64,000 bases of DNA, taken from assembly GCA_966211955.1 (NCBI GenBank), contig CBIHOF010000005.1:124001-188000 (forward strand), read 5' to 3'. The position numbers and the translations under genes are program-made. The notes beneath the pieces are model-generated. The model made no database searches and was not told the origin of the DNA. It saw only the letters and a list, made by a program, of their open reading frames with translations. The DNA comes from Albitalea sp966211955. GTDB taxonomy: Bacteria; Pseudomonadota; Gammaproteobacteria; Burkholderiales; Burkholderiaceae_C. Shown here in pieces: positions 35,161-44,706 of this stretch (position 1 is the first letter of the stretch; the number at the start of each line of letters is the position of its first letter).

Positions 35161-35204
35161 AGCGGCGAAGCCGCTGGTGCTCTTCATTCCAGCGGCGAAG
35201 CCGC
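35161..35204. repeat. Two intra-operon hairpins, 30-bp spaced repeat
   Basis: AGCGGCGAAGCCGC occurs at 35161-35174 and again at 35191-35204, each copy self-complementary with a GAA loop. Flanking CTCTTCATTC and GAATGAGAG can extend the second stem. They lie in the 104-bp space between the Afp7-like gene and the DUF5908 gene, between the highly needed tube/sheath genes and the baseplate genes. An RNA-processing or polarity function is likely; there is no U-tract. Confidence 0.6.
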
Positions 35205-35236
35205 CTGTTGAATGAGAGGGCCTTCATCACATCGCC

Positions 35237-36295
35237 TCAATCGAACTTGATCCGGGCACTGATGCCCATGTCGGCCTTCATGCCGGATGAACTCGCGCTC
35301 ACAGCCTTGCCGCCGAGCGCGAACTCGCTGCCGACAGCGACGGATGACGAACGTGGCGGGGCCTGCAGGGCGGTGGCGTCGATGCGCACGCTCGTGGGGC
35401 TCTTGCTCGTGCCGAGGCCGGCGAAAGCCTGCAGGCTGGAGGAGCCGGCGGATGCGCCTGCGCCCAAGCCGATGCCCACGCCCACACCGCCGCCGATCCC
35501 TATCCCTGCCCCACCGCCGATGCCAATCCCGGCCCCCGCACCAATCCCGCCACCAATCCCGCCACCAATTCCCACGCCCGCCGATGCGCCGGTCGAAAAA
35601 CTCACCGCCGCCTTCAATTCGATCCCCCCACCCGCCACTGCCGCCACACCCACCCCCGGGTTGCGCATGCTCTCGAAACCATTGGCCGCCGCCAGCGCGC
35701 GCCCGGCGCCGGGGTTGCCGCCTTGCGATGCCATGCCGCTCGTCCCGCGATCGCTCATCGCGGCCAGGCTCACGTCGCCACCGGACGCGGCCGCCGCATC
35801 CGGGTGCCCCGGCGGCAAGGCCGCGAACACATCCTTCGGGTCTTGCGAGGCGAGACCGATCTTCAGCGTCGAGCGCAGCGGCACCCCTTCGGACGAGAAG
35901 AAGTCCAGGTTCTCCTTGAACGACTCGACGATGCCCTTGAAGAGGAAGGTGCCCCAGCGGAATCCGATCAGCGGCGGCGCCTGGTCCTTGTTGGTGGACT
36001 TGTCGCCCGGGTTGAGGAACTGCTTGATCCTGTCCGTCTCCGAGCGCACGTCGCCACCGTCGTGCGTGCTGTCGAAGGTGAGGTCGAACTCCAGCTTGGC
36101 CGTGGTCTGCGCCACGAACTGCTTGGCATTCGCGTCACGGCCCTTCTTCTCGAGCGTGTTCTGCACCGAGTACGACAGCGCCGTCGGGTTGAACTGCACC
36201 AGCACCGCATCGGGGCTGTCGGCGTTGGGCTCCTGGCTCGGGTTGGCCTGGTTGACCTTGTAGAGCTTCGCTTTGTGCTCGTCTGGAATTCGCAT
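35237..36295 (-). CDS. Tube adaptor protein (Afp7/CIS-tube type) with Gly-rich tail
   Basis: A 352-aa protein. The N-terminal 190 residues fit the eCIS tube-adaptor family: VLVQFNPTALSYSVQNTLE, a long beta sheet, and LIGFRWGTFLFKGIVESF. This part connects the inner tube to the hub. Family members usually end with a LysM-like domain. Here residues about 200-300 are a Gly/Ile/Ala repeat (GIGGGAGIGIGGGVGVGIGL) without LysM. The ATG at 36295 directly follows the preceding stop. Confidence 0.8.
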   Translation of the reverse strand: MRIPDEHKAKLYKVNQANPSQEPNADSPDAVLVQFNPTALSYSVQNTLEKKGRDANAKQFVAQTTAKLEFDLTFDSTHDGGDVRSETDRIKQFLNPGDKSTNKDQAPPLIGFRWGTFLFKGIVESFKENLDFFSSEGVPLRSTLKIGLASQDPKDVFAALPPGHPDAAAASGGDVSLAAMSDRGTSGMASQGGNPGAGRALAAANGFESMRNPGVGVAAVAGGGIELKAAVSFSTGASAGVGIGGGIGGGIGAGAGIGIGGGAGIGIGGGVGVGIGLGAGASAGSSSLQAFAGLGTSKSPTSVRIDATALQAPPRSSSVAVGSEFALGGKAVSASSSGMKADMGISARIKFD

Positions 36296-36297
36296 GG

Positions 36298-36828
36298 TCA
36301 AGCCGCCTCGAAGAACAAGCCTTCATGCACGAGGTGGATCTCCTCGATGCCCACGTCGGTCGCACGCGCGCTGAAGTCCGCCGCCTTGAACTTGGTCGGC
36401 ATCGCGCGCTCGAGCCGCCACTTCATGCGCGGCGTGCCGTCCAGATCAAGCATGGTGATGCGCACCGTGAGGCGCTGCGCGAACGCACCGTTGGCCCGCA
36501 CGTTGCCGTCCGTCGTCCCACCACCGCTGAACAGGCCCCACCAGTTCCACAGGTCGCGCTCCTGCGTCATGCCGCGCTTGAGCACCACCGTCGCAAAGCT
36601 CACCTGGCCCGCGCGCTGGTGCGAGCCGTAGTTCGCGCCGCCTTCCTTGATGGTCTTGGCTTCCATCGACGCCTCCAGCCCCGTCACTTCCGAAAAGGCG
36701 CCCGCGCACAGCGGCTCGTCGCCACTTGCACCGCTACCACCGCCGCGTGCCGCGATGGGCTCGCGAGTGAAATCCACCTTGAAGCGAAAGCCGAACATCG
36801 GCGGGTCGAAGTCATCGTTGTCGGGCAT
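36298..36828 (-). CDS. Tail tube protein, gp19-like (Afp5-like)
   Basis: A 176-aa inner-tube protein of the gp19/T4-tube family: FRFKVDFT, then FSEVTGLEASMEAKTIKEGG, LKRGMTQERDLWNWW, and the closing EEIHLVHEGLFF. It has a short insertion (GGGSGASGD) after the first strand. It is the second tube gene of the locus. By analogy to Afp5, it may form the tube ring nearest the baseplate while the other tube protein forms the shaft. Confidence 0.9.
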   Translation of the reverse strand: MPDNDDFDPPMFGFRFKVDFTREPIAARGGGSGASGDEPLCAGAFSEVTGLEASMEAKTIKEGGANYGSHQRAGQVSFATVVLKRGMTQERDLWNWWGLFSGGGTTDGNVRANGAFAQRLTVRITMLDLDGTPRMKWRLERAMPTKFKAADFSARATDVGIEEIHLVHEGLFFEAA

Positions 36829-36843
36829 GGCCGTTTGCTCCGT

Positions 36844-38835
36844 TCATGCCGCGTTGGCGAAGGCCGAGGCAGGGCCCGCATCGCGCAGGTTCAGCACGAC
36901 GACGATGCGCTGGATTGGCTGCGCCGGCAGGATCTCGATCTGCGCGATGAGCCGGCCGGCGTCGATGTCGTTCTGCCGCATGGTGTCGCGGCCGCAACGC
37001 ACGCTGAAGGGCACGCCGTCGGTGGACAAGGCGCCCGCGGTGAGCAGCACGCGCATCAGGTCCGACAGGCGCTCGCGCACCTTGGCCCACAGGGCTTCGC
37101 CGTTGGGCTCGAACGCGAGATCGTTGCCGGCATCGCGCGAGGCTTGCACCACCACATTGATGAGGCGCCGCACCGACGCCTGCCGCGTGCGAGGGTCGTC
37201 GGAGCAGCTCACGTCGGACAGCAGCTGCGGACCGCGCGGCGTGGGGCCGAGCAGGCACACGCGTTCTGCGAGCGTGAGTGAGCCGAGCGGCGTCCACACG
37301 GCCTGCTGCGTGGCCTGTGTCCAGGCCATCACGGGTTCGCTGTCTTGATAGCGGTGAAGGTCGCGTGTCGCGGCCGAGCGGTACGAGCCGCGCTCCAGTG
37401 CGCTGCGCGCCAGCACGCCGGCCAGCGTGCCTTCGGGGGCTTCGACGCCGCCTTGCGCGTCGGGGCTGTCTCCCGTGCGGATCCATGGGTAAGCGAGTTG
37501 AAGGCGATCACTCAGCAGGCCGTCCGCGCCGCTCGCGAATGGTGCGAGCCAACCCGGCGTGCTCGCCATCCAGGCGATCCATTTCGCCGGCGGCGGCAGC
37601 TCACTCGCATCGCTGAGCAGGGGCAGCGATGCGAGCAACTGGACGTCGCGCCGATGAAACGCCCGGCCCGCGTTGTCCATCAGTGCGAGGGCACGCAGCT
37701 GCAACTGGAGCCAGAGTTCGAGCCCGGTTGCGTCGAGGCGCGGCGGCGGCAGGCGCCGGCCCACCGGCAGGCTCTCGGGGGCGGCCTCGGCCACGCACTC
37801 GGCGAAGTTCTCCGGTGCGGCCACCACCTCGGCGGGCGGCACGTTGGATGGCACCGGTCGAGCGCAGGCATCGATGAGATCGGGCAGCAGTGCAAAGCTC
37901 ACATCATTCAATCCATAGACGTGTTCGAGCCCGACCCAGTCGGACGCGGACAGCGCCGCCGGCTGGCCGTTGCCGACCAAGCCTTTCATCTCGCCCTGCT
38001 CCACGCGGCGCCCCACACCCGGAAGCTGCGGGCACCGGTCCGTGTCATCGTCAAACACCGTCGGGTCCGACACCGTCCCCTCGGGAAAGCAGGCAGCGAA
38101 GCGGCCGATGCGCACATCGAACACATCGCTCGGGTCGCCGGTTCGGATGACGTAGCAACGCCGTCCGCCCTCGCCGAAGAACGCACGCAATGCCACGCCC
38201 ATCGGCGTCACCACCACCGGGTCGTCATCACGCACGATGCGGTCGCGCACGCCGCGCTGGTCCCACGCAAAGAGCGAATCGAAGGTGTCGAAGCTCTCGA
38301 TGGCCACCGGCAGGTTGTGCAGGCGCTGGATGCGCAGCCAGGCGGCGAGCTCGTCGCGGCCCAGGAAGCCGCGCGGCTGGAAGCCACGATGCCTCAGGTC
38401 GTCGATCAGCGCTTCGGGCACCGGCGTCATCGTGCGGCAGGCCTTGACGAGGTCCGCGAAGACCCGCTGGCCCTTGGTGTCACCGGTCTGCGCCGCAAGG
38501 TACTCCGACAGGGTCGCCTTTTCCGTGGTCTTCTCGCCGGATGCCGTCTTGATTTCAACCGTCGAGGCTTGCCCAACGACGGACCCCACGAAGGCCGATG
38601 CCGATTCGAGCGACACCCGCAGCTGCCCGACAGGCACGCCGCCCACGCGGTCGATGCGGTTGGCCGAGAGCCATCGCGCCAGCACCGCCGGCATCACCTG
38701 CTGCACCGCTGGCGCACTGACACGCCGGCGCGCGAGCGTGCCGACGAAGCAGGCGATGTCGGTGCGCAGCGGGTGGGCCGAGGCGGGCGGCGCCACCTCG
38801 AAGCTCAAGCCGAGACGCGGGCGGGTGATGGACAT
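36844..38835 (-). CDS. Second, divergent sheath-like protein (Afp4-like)
   Basis: A 663-aa protein. The C-terminal 110 residues are a clear sheath domain: RRLINVVVQASRDAG, NDLAFEPNGEALWAKVRERL, DTMRQNDIDAGRLIAQIEI. The N-terminal 530 residues contain little of the usual PGVYVEE start and read SLFAWDQRGVRDRIV-type alpha/beta. It is larger and more divergent than the main sheath and stands in the slot of afp4. It probably forms a special sheath ring at the baseplate or cap end. Confidence 0.8.
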   Translation of the reverse strand: MSITRPRLGLSFEVAPPASAHPLRTDIACFVGTLARRRVSAPAVQQVMPAVLARWLSANRIDRVGGVPVGQLRVSLESASAFVGSVVGQASTVEIKTASGEKTTEKATLSEYLAAQTGDTKGQRVFADLVKACRTMTPVPEALIDDLRHRGFQPRGFLGRDELAAWLRIQRLHNLPVAIESFDTFDSLFAWDQRGVRDRIVRDDDPVVVTPMGVALRAFFGEGGRRCYVIRTGDPSDVFDVRIGRFAACFPEGTVSDPTVFDDDTDRCPQLPGVGRRVEQGEMKGLVGNGQPAALSASDWVGLEHVYGLNDVSFALLPDLIDACARPVPSNVPPAEVVAAPENFAECVAEAAPESLPVGRRLPPPRLDATGLELWLQLQLRALALMDNAGRAFHRRDVQLLASLPLLSDASELPPPAKWIAWMASTPGWLAPFASGADGLLSDRLQLAYPWIRTGDSPDAQGGVEAPEGTLAGVLARSALERGSYRSAATRDLHRYQDSEPVMAWTQATQQAVWTPLGSLTLAERVCLLGPTPRGPQLLSDVSCSDDPRTRQASVRRLINVVVQASRDAGNDLAFEPNGEALWAKVRERLSDLMRVLLTAGALSTDGVPFSVRCGRDTMRQNDIDAGRLIAQIEILPAQPIQRIVVVLNLRDAGPASAFANAA

Positions 38836-38875
38836 GGTGTCGATGGAAGTGGTCTAGTCCAGTCGTGAACCACCG

Positions 38876-39316
38876 TCACTCGACGAGGTAGCCTTCACAG
38901 GACAACACCAGCTCCTCCATCGCCACATCCCCGCCGCCCTTCCCGGCCAGCGTCGGCCCGGTGTACTTGAGCGGCATCGCACCCTGCAGCCGCCACGTGG
39001 CGACGGGCCCGCTGCGCGCCTCGTCCTGCAGGTGGATGACCACCGTGCGCTTGGCCTTGTAGCCGTCGGTGCGCGTCTGCTTGATCCAGTCGAAGAGGTC
39101 CTTGCTGCCCATCAGGCCGCGCTTGAAGGTCACGTCGCCGACCTTGTGCACGCCGGGGATCTTGCGCACGTGGTTCTCCGCATCGTTGCCGTTGCGGTAC
39201 TCGGCCACCGTCATCTCCGTCACCAGGCCCGACACGTCGGAGAAGCCGGCGACCACGCCGGTGCCGAGGTCTACCTGGAAGTTGAAGGCACCGTAGGGGG
39301 TGTCGCGTTGAATCAT
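38876..39316 (-). CDS. Tail tube protein, gp19-like (Afp1-like)
   Basis: A 146-aa tube protein of usual length: FNFQVDLGTGVVAGFSDVSG, then VHKVGDVTFKRGLMGSKDLF, then LQGAMPLKYTGP and EELVLSCEGY. It matches Afp1/Hcp-like tube subunits that stack to form the inner tube. It is next to the main sheath, so this is probably the major tube protein. No unusual residues were noticed. Confidence 0.92.
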   Translation of the reverse strand: MIQRDTPYGAFNFQVDLGTGVVAGFSDVSGLVTEMTVAEYRNGNDAENHVRKIPGVHKVGDVTFKRGLMGSKDLFDWIKQTRTDGYKAKRTVVIHLQDEARSGPVATWRLQGAMPLKYTGPTLAGKGGGDVAMEELVLSCEGYLVE

Positions 39317-39343
39317 GTTGGTTTCCCTTCAGCTTGTCGGCAA

Positions 39344-41287
<1,944 letters not shown>

Positions 41288-41330
41288 GGTGGACCTCCTG
41301 GTGGGATCGATGTCGAAAGCGTCGCGGCGC

Positions 41331-42119
41331 TCATGGCCATGTCACCTTCGCCTGGGAACGCCGGCTCGTCCCGGCGGAGAGAACCTGTTCGGTGGCCGCG
41401 ACCTCGCGCACGTCGGCATGCGCCGCATCGCGTCGGTCGATGACGCGCTTCGGGTCGGGCAATGGGATGTCGCTGTCGTCGCTCGTGCGCACGACGGCTT
41501 TGTCGAGCACGAGGTTCAGCGCGCACTTGAACTCGCGCGTGAGCCCCGCGGGGCCTGGGTCGGGAAGCATGGGCGGCGCGCCGGCGATGGCGATGAGCGC
41601 TTCGCCGTGGCGGTCGGTCATCGTGCGCTGCACGGTGAGGCCGGTGACGGCGGGTGTCGCTTCGACGAGCACGTTGGCGAGGCCCAGCTCGGGATTGCTG
41701 CCGTCGACGACGACACGCAGCCGCAGCACCGCCCAGGTCGCGCGCACGCTCACCGAAGCCGCCGGGCTCAGGCGCACCTGCACCGGCCGCATGGCGTTGT
41801 CCGCATCGGTGGCCGGCAGTGTGGGGGTGGGCAGGAGCCGCGGCAATGCCACGGTGAAGGCGCGCGGCAGGTAGCGGTGCTCGGGGTCGACGACCGTCAT
41901 CGCGACGTCGCTGCGCGGGGGGTTGGACGGCGGGTCGTCGAAGGCTCGCGTGTAGTCGTCGTGGCCATCGAAGGTTCGAATGACGTAGAAGCCCACGCGG
42001 TTGCGCATCAGGCCCACGCCGGGTGCAGCGATCGTGAGCGGCGAAAGCACCCGCGCCTCGGTCACGTCATCGACGAACTCGATGGCGCCGAAGATGCGGC
42101 GATCGACCGTCTCGATCAT
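41331..42119 (-). CDS. Unknown 262-aa eCIS protein with carboxypeptidase-like beta domain
   Basis: A 262-aa protein, mainly beta. The N-terminus has short strands (AIEFVDDVTEARVL). The middle contains RPVQVRLSPAASV and GLTVQRTMTDRHGEALIAIAG, resembling carboxypeptidase-regulatory or Ig-type domains. A Pro-rich C-terminus follows. It overlaps the DUF4255 gene by ATGA and precedes the main sheath gene by 43 bp. Position between cap and sheath suggests a structural role at the sheath end. Confidence 0.6.
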   Translation of the reverse strand: MIETVDRRIFGAIEFVDDVTEARVLSPLTIAAPGVGLMRNRVGFYVIRTFDGHDDYTRAFDDPPSNPPRSDVAMTVVDPEHRYLPRAFTVALPRLLPTPTLPATDADNAMRPVQVRLSPAASVSVRATWAVLRLRVVVDGSNPELGLANVLVEATPAVTGLTVQRTMTDRHGEALIAIAGAPPMLPDPGPAGLTREFKCALNLVLDKAVVRTSDDSDIPLPDPKRVIDRRDAAHADVREVAATEQVLSAGTSRRSQAKVTWP

Positions 42120-42715
42120 TGCGCGCCCTCCGCCACCGCCTGCACGTCGTCATCCATCGCGAAGCGCGTGGCGACCACCGGCTCCGCGTCAGGCTGTGCT
42201 TCCAGGTCCAGCATCACGTTGCGCGCCACGTAGCCGAGCGATGGCCGAAGCGGCGGCACCAGCACCTGCCACAGCTTGCTCAGGTCGTCCAACGTGAGCT
42301 CCTCCGGGAACAGCGTGACGATGTCGTTGCTGCCGAAGCCGCCGATGTCGGCGAACACGCTTCGGTCCATCACCGGCCGCATGTGCAGCTCACGCAGCGT
42401 CCACGCGATGAGGCTCTGTTCCTTCAGCGCCGAATCGGCCCACACGATCACGAGCAGGTGCAGGTTGACGGTGAGCGGCGCGGGCTTTCCGAAGGGCAGC
42501 GTGGCGGGTGGCCGGTTGCGCAGGTGCTCGTTGTGCGAGACGCGGTAGAGCATCAGCGTGACCTTGGTGTCCTGCCCGTCGAGCTTCTTCAGGTCCGACA
42601 CGCCCAGGGGCTCGAACTTGCAGCTGATGCCGCTGATCGGTCGCAGCTGGTAGGCACGCGAGAGCACCTGCGCGATGCCGCTCGTGATGGCGTGAATGGC
42701 CGAGACGGTGGCCAT
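42116..42715 (-). CDS. Cap protein with DUF4255 (Afp16/Pvc16 N-terminal)
   Basis: A 199-aa DUF4255 protein, the family of Afp16/Pvc16 tube-sheath terminators. It contains a strand-helix start (AIHAITSGIAQVLSR), KVTLMLYRVSHNEHLRN, VNLHLLVIVWADS and DDLSKLWQVLVPPLRPSLGY. It probably closes the distal end of the sheath and fixes its length. It overlaps its neighbours on both sides by ATGA, so the start of the operon is coupled. The length is shorter than Afp16, as is typical of stand-alone DUF4255 proteins. Confidence 0.9.
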   Translation of the reverse strand: MATVSAIHAITSGIAQVLSRAYQLRPISGISCKFEPLGVSDLKKLDGQDTKVTLMLYRVSHNEHLRNRPPATLPFGKPAPLTVNLHLLVIVWADSALKEQSLIAWTLRELHMRPVMDRSVFADIGGFGSNDIVTLFPEELTLDDLSKLWQVLVPPLRPSLGYVARNVMLDLEAQPDAEPVVATRFAMDDDVQAVAEGAQ

Positions 42716-43044
42716 CAGTGCATCCTCGGCGGGTGCTGTGACGGATCCATCGGCATCACCGACTGCGGGTCGTCGGCGAGCTTGTCGAGCTTGGCGTCGA
42801 GGTCGTCCAGGTGGCTCGCTCGCCGGTAACGCACACGGCCATCAGCCGCATGCGAAGACTCCACCACGCCGCAGGCCGACATCCACCCGAGCGCGCTCTC
42901 GACCACCGCCACCGGCACCGGCGGCGGGTCGGCGTCCAGCCACCAGCGCGCGATGCCCTCAGGCGTGTCGCACGCCTCCGGATGCTGGCGCAGATAGCGA
43001 GACAGATGCTGCACGATGGTCATGACGTCGGCGTCGATGGGCAT
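42715..43044 (-). CDS. Small winged-helix protein, first gene of the eCIS operon
   Basis: A 109-aa protein. Residues 8-75 match a winged helix: HPEACDTPEGIARWWL, a proline turn, VVESALGWMSACGVVES, then a beta wing ending RVRYRRA. It has an acidic C-terminal tail. It is the first gene of the eCIS operon and its stop overlaps the start of DUF4255 (ATGA). It may be a regulator of the locus acting on the palindrome at 43156-43177; an architectural particle role cannot be excluded. AGGGGG precedes the ATG. Confidence 0.65.
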   Translation of the reverse strand: MPIDADVMTIVQHLSRYLRQHPEACDTPEGIARWWLDADPPPVPVAVVESALGWMSACGVVESSHAADGRVRYRRASHLDDLDAKLDKLADDPQSVMPMDPSQHPPRMH

Positions 43045-43434
43045 GGGAGCCCCCTACTGATCGTGAAGCTCTATTGCGCAAGGCCGATGCCAGGACGGCG
43101 TCTCACCGCAAGTGCTTGTCGTGCTTGGTCTTTGTCGGTTCTAGGGGGATGACGCGCATGGACGGATTTGTCCATGCGGCCGAAGACGCGCCTGGGCGCC
43201 AACGCGCGCCGTTGCTCGCTGTGCGCGGTGAGACGAACTTGTCCTGCCGCGCGCTCGGGAATGTCTTGGGATCAGCCTCTGCGCCGTCGATGGGCTCGCA
43301 GAGAGATGATGAGCAACGGTTCGACGAGACCCATGGAACCTCGTCAGAATGGATCTGCAACTTGCCGTCGGCATTGACCAGTGCGCGCCGCTGCATCGAG
43401 CGGCTGCCGACGTAGACCAGCGCGGCGACAGCGA
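43045..43434. other. Junction region upstream of the eCIS operon, no clear gene
   Basis: This 390-bp stretch must hold the eCIS promoter, but no strong -35/-10 pair is visible. A minus-strand ORF (43103-43396, about 97 codons, open upstream to 43428) reads GLIAVAALVYVGSRSMQRRA before a low-complexity end. It could be the truncated tail of another gene or chance, and I give it no function. The region also holds the inverted repeats listed separately. Confidence 0.5.
43099..43235. repeat. Nested inverted repeats with central palindrome
   Basis: CGTCTCACCGC (43099-43109) and GCGGTGAGACG (43225-43235) form a perfect 11-bp inverted repeat. Between them lies GCATGGAC (43156-43163) / GTCCATGC (43170-43177), a perfect 8-bp palindrome arm pair with a 6-nt loop. 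Its centre is within one base of the centre of the outer repeat. This could be an operator, an att-like site or the trace of a small mobile element. Confidence 0.55.
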
Positions 43435-43497
43435 TCAGGCCATCGTTACGGTGACAAATTCATTGCCGAAGCCGCTTCGATAGCGCAGATCAGACAT
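43435..43497 (-). pseudogene. hmgA: Truncated start of homogentisate 1,2-dioxygenase
   Basis: An ATG 2 bp after the Bug-receptor gene opens a 20-codon frame beginning MSDLRYRSGFGNEF. HmgA proteins begin with a nearly identical stretch (YQSGFGNEF followed by ATEALPGALP). Here the frame runs into unrelated codons VTVTMA and a stop. The remaining 400 codons are gone and are not found elsewhere in the window. This marks the place where the eCIS-side DNA joins a formerly longer catabolic operon. Confidence 0.75.
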
Positions 43498-43499
43498 GG

Positions 43500-44465
43500 T
43501 CAGTCCAGTTTGATGTTGTTGGCCTTGATCAACTTGCCCCAGCGCTCGCGCTCGCTGCGGGCATAAGCCGCCATCTGCTGCGGCGTTCCCGGCAAGCCTT
43601 CGAGCGCGAGAGTCTGGAAGCGCGCCTTCACCGGCGTCGATTCGAGCGCGGCGACCAGCGCCTTGTTCAGCTTCGCCACCTGCTCGGGCGGCGTCGCGGC
43701 CGGTACCGCCAGGCCTTGCCAGGCATAGGCCTCGAAGCCGGTCAGGCCCTGCTCGGCGAGCGTCGGGATCTCGGGCATCGTCGGCAGCCGCTTGGGGCTC
43801 GCGACGCCAAGCGCCCGCAGCTTGCCGCCGGCGATGTACTGCTGCACGCTGGCCGAGTCCATCAGCCCGAAAGGCACCTGGCCGCCCAGCAGGTCCTGCA
43901 CCGCGGGCGCGGCGCCGCGGTACGGCACGTGGGTGAACTTCAGGCCGGTGCGCTCGCGCAGCAGTTCGGTCGCGAGATGGTGCGGGCTGCCGGCGCCGGC
44001 CGAGGCGTACGAGATGCCCTCGGGGTTCTTCTGGGCCCAGGCGACGAATTCCTTGAAGTTCTTCGCCGGCACGTTGGGCGCGACGACGAGGATCAGCGGA
44101 AAGCGCGCCAGCAGCCCGACCGGCGCGAAGTCCTTCTCCGCGTTGTAGGAGAGCTTCGTGAAGAGGGACGGGTTGGCCGCGAGCGTCGCGAAGTCGGCCG
44201 TGAGCATGATGTGGCCAATGTCCTTGGACTTCGCGACGTAGTCGGCGGCGATGTTGGTCGCGGCACCGGGCTTGTTGTTGACGATGATGGTCTGGCCGAG
44301 CGTCTTGGCCATTTGCTCGGCAACGGTGCGAGCGACGACATCGGAGCCGCCGCCGGCGGCATAGCCGACGACCCATTCGACGGGACGGCTGTCCTGGGCC
44401 GTGGCGGCCAGGGGCGAGAGCGCGGCGACGCAGACCAGCAGCGCGCGACGGGTCAAAGAGGTCAT
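43500..44465 (-). CDS. Bug/TctC-family periplasmic solute receptor
   Basis: A 321-aa tripartite-tricarboxylate-transporter receptor with a signal peptide (RRALLVCVAALSPLAATA). The Bug fold motifs are visible: WVVGYAAGGGSDVVART, IIVNNKPGAATNIAADYV, and the second domain SYASAGAGSPHHLATELL. Such proteins bind carboxylates or aromatic acids. No TctA/TctB membrane partners are adjacent, which is common in Burkholderiales. The start overlaps the preceding stop (ATGA). The likely ligand is an aromatic acid of the pathway encoded here. Confidence 0.9.
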   Translation of the reverse strand: MTSLTRRALLVCVAALSPLAATAQDSRPVEWVVGYAAGGGSDVVARTVAEQMAKTLGQTIIVNNKPGAATNIAADYVAKSKDIGHIMLTADFATLAANPSLFTKLSYNAEKDFAPVGLLARFPLILVVAPNVPAKNFKEFVAWAQKNPEGISYASAGAGSPHHLATELLRERTGLKFTHVPYRGAAPAVQDLLGGQVPFGLMDSASVQQYIAGGKLRALGVASPKRLPTMPEIPTLAEQGLTGFEAYAWQGLAVPAATPPEQVAKLNKALVAALESTPVKARFQTLALEGLPGTPQQMAAYARSERERWGKLIKANNIKLD

Positions 44466-44695
44466 ACCTGGTTTCCTTCGGAAGAGAGAGAGCGGATGTC
44501 GGCACTGTCGCGCGCGGCATCGAGTGCCTCGCGCAGCACGTGGAAATCGCCAATGTGGTTGGACAGCAGCAGCACGAGTCGCGCGTTCAGCGCATGGCTC
44601 TCGGCCGTGCCGAGCCCGCGGTGGGCCTCGATCAGCGCCTCGTAGAAATCGTCGGGCGCGCTCAGGTTCGGTTCGGTGATCAGCTTCATCGTCAT
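44462..44695 (-). CDS. DUF2783 small protein, possible hydroxylase coupling protein
   Basis: A 77-aa protein of the DUF2783 type: PDDFYEALIEAHRGL, then SHALNARLVLLLSNHIGD. It is encoded between the flavin monooxygenase and the Bug receptor. In the 3-hydroxyphenylacetate pathway a small coupling protein (MhaB) accompanies the flavoprotein hydroxylase MhaA; this protein has the right size and place, so it is a candidate. I cannot confirm homology by eye. The start was set at MTMKLITEP; upstream codons overlap the preceding gene. Confidence 0.7.
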   Translation of the reverse strand: MTMKLITEPNLSAPDDFYEALIEAHRGLGTAESHALNARLVLLLSNHIGDFHVLREALDAARDSADIRSLSSEGNQV

Positions 44696-44706
44696 CGGGC
44701 CTTCGA

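Noticed and set aside
43103..43396. A 97-codon minus-strand ORF as a real gene
   Set aside because: No recognisable family, overlaps the inverted repeats, and the end is low complexity; kept only as a note in the junction entry.
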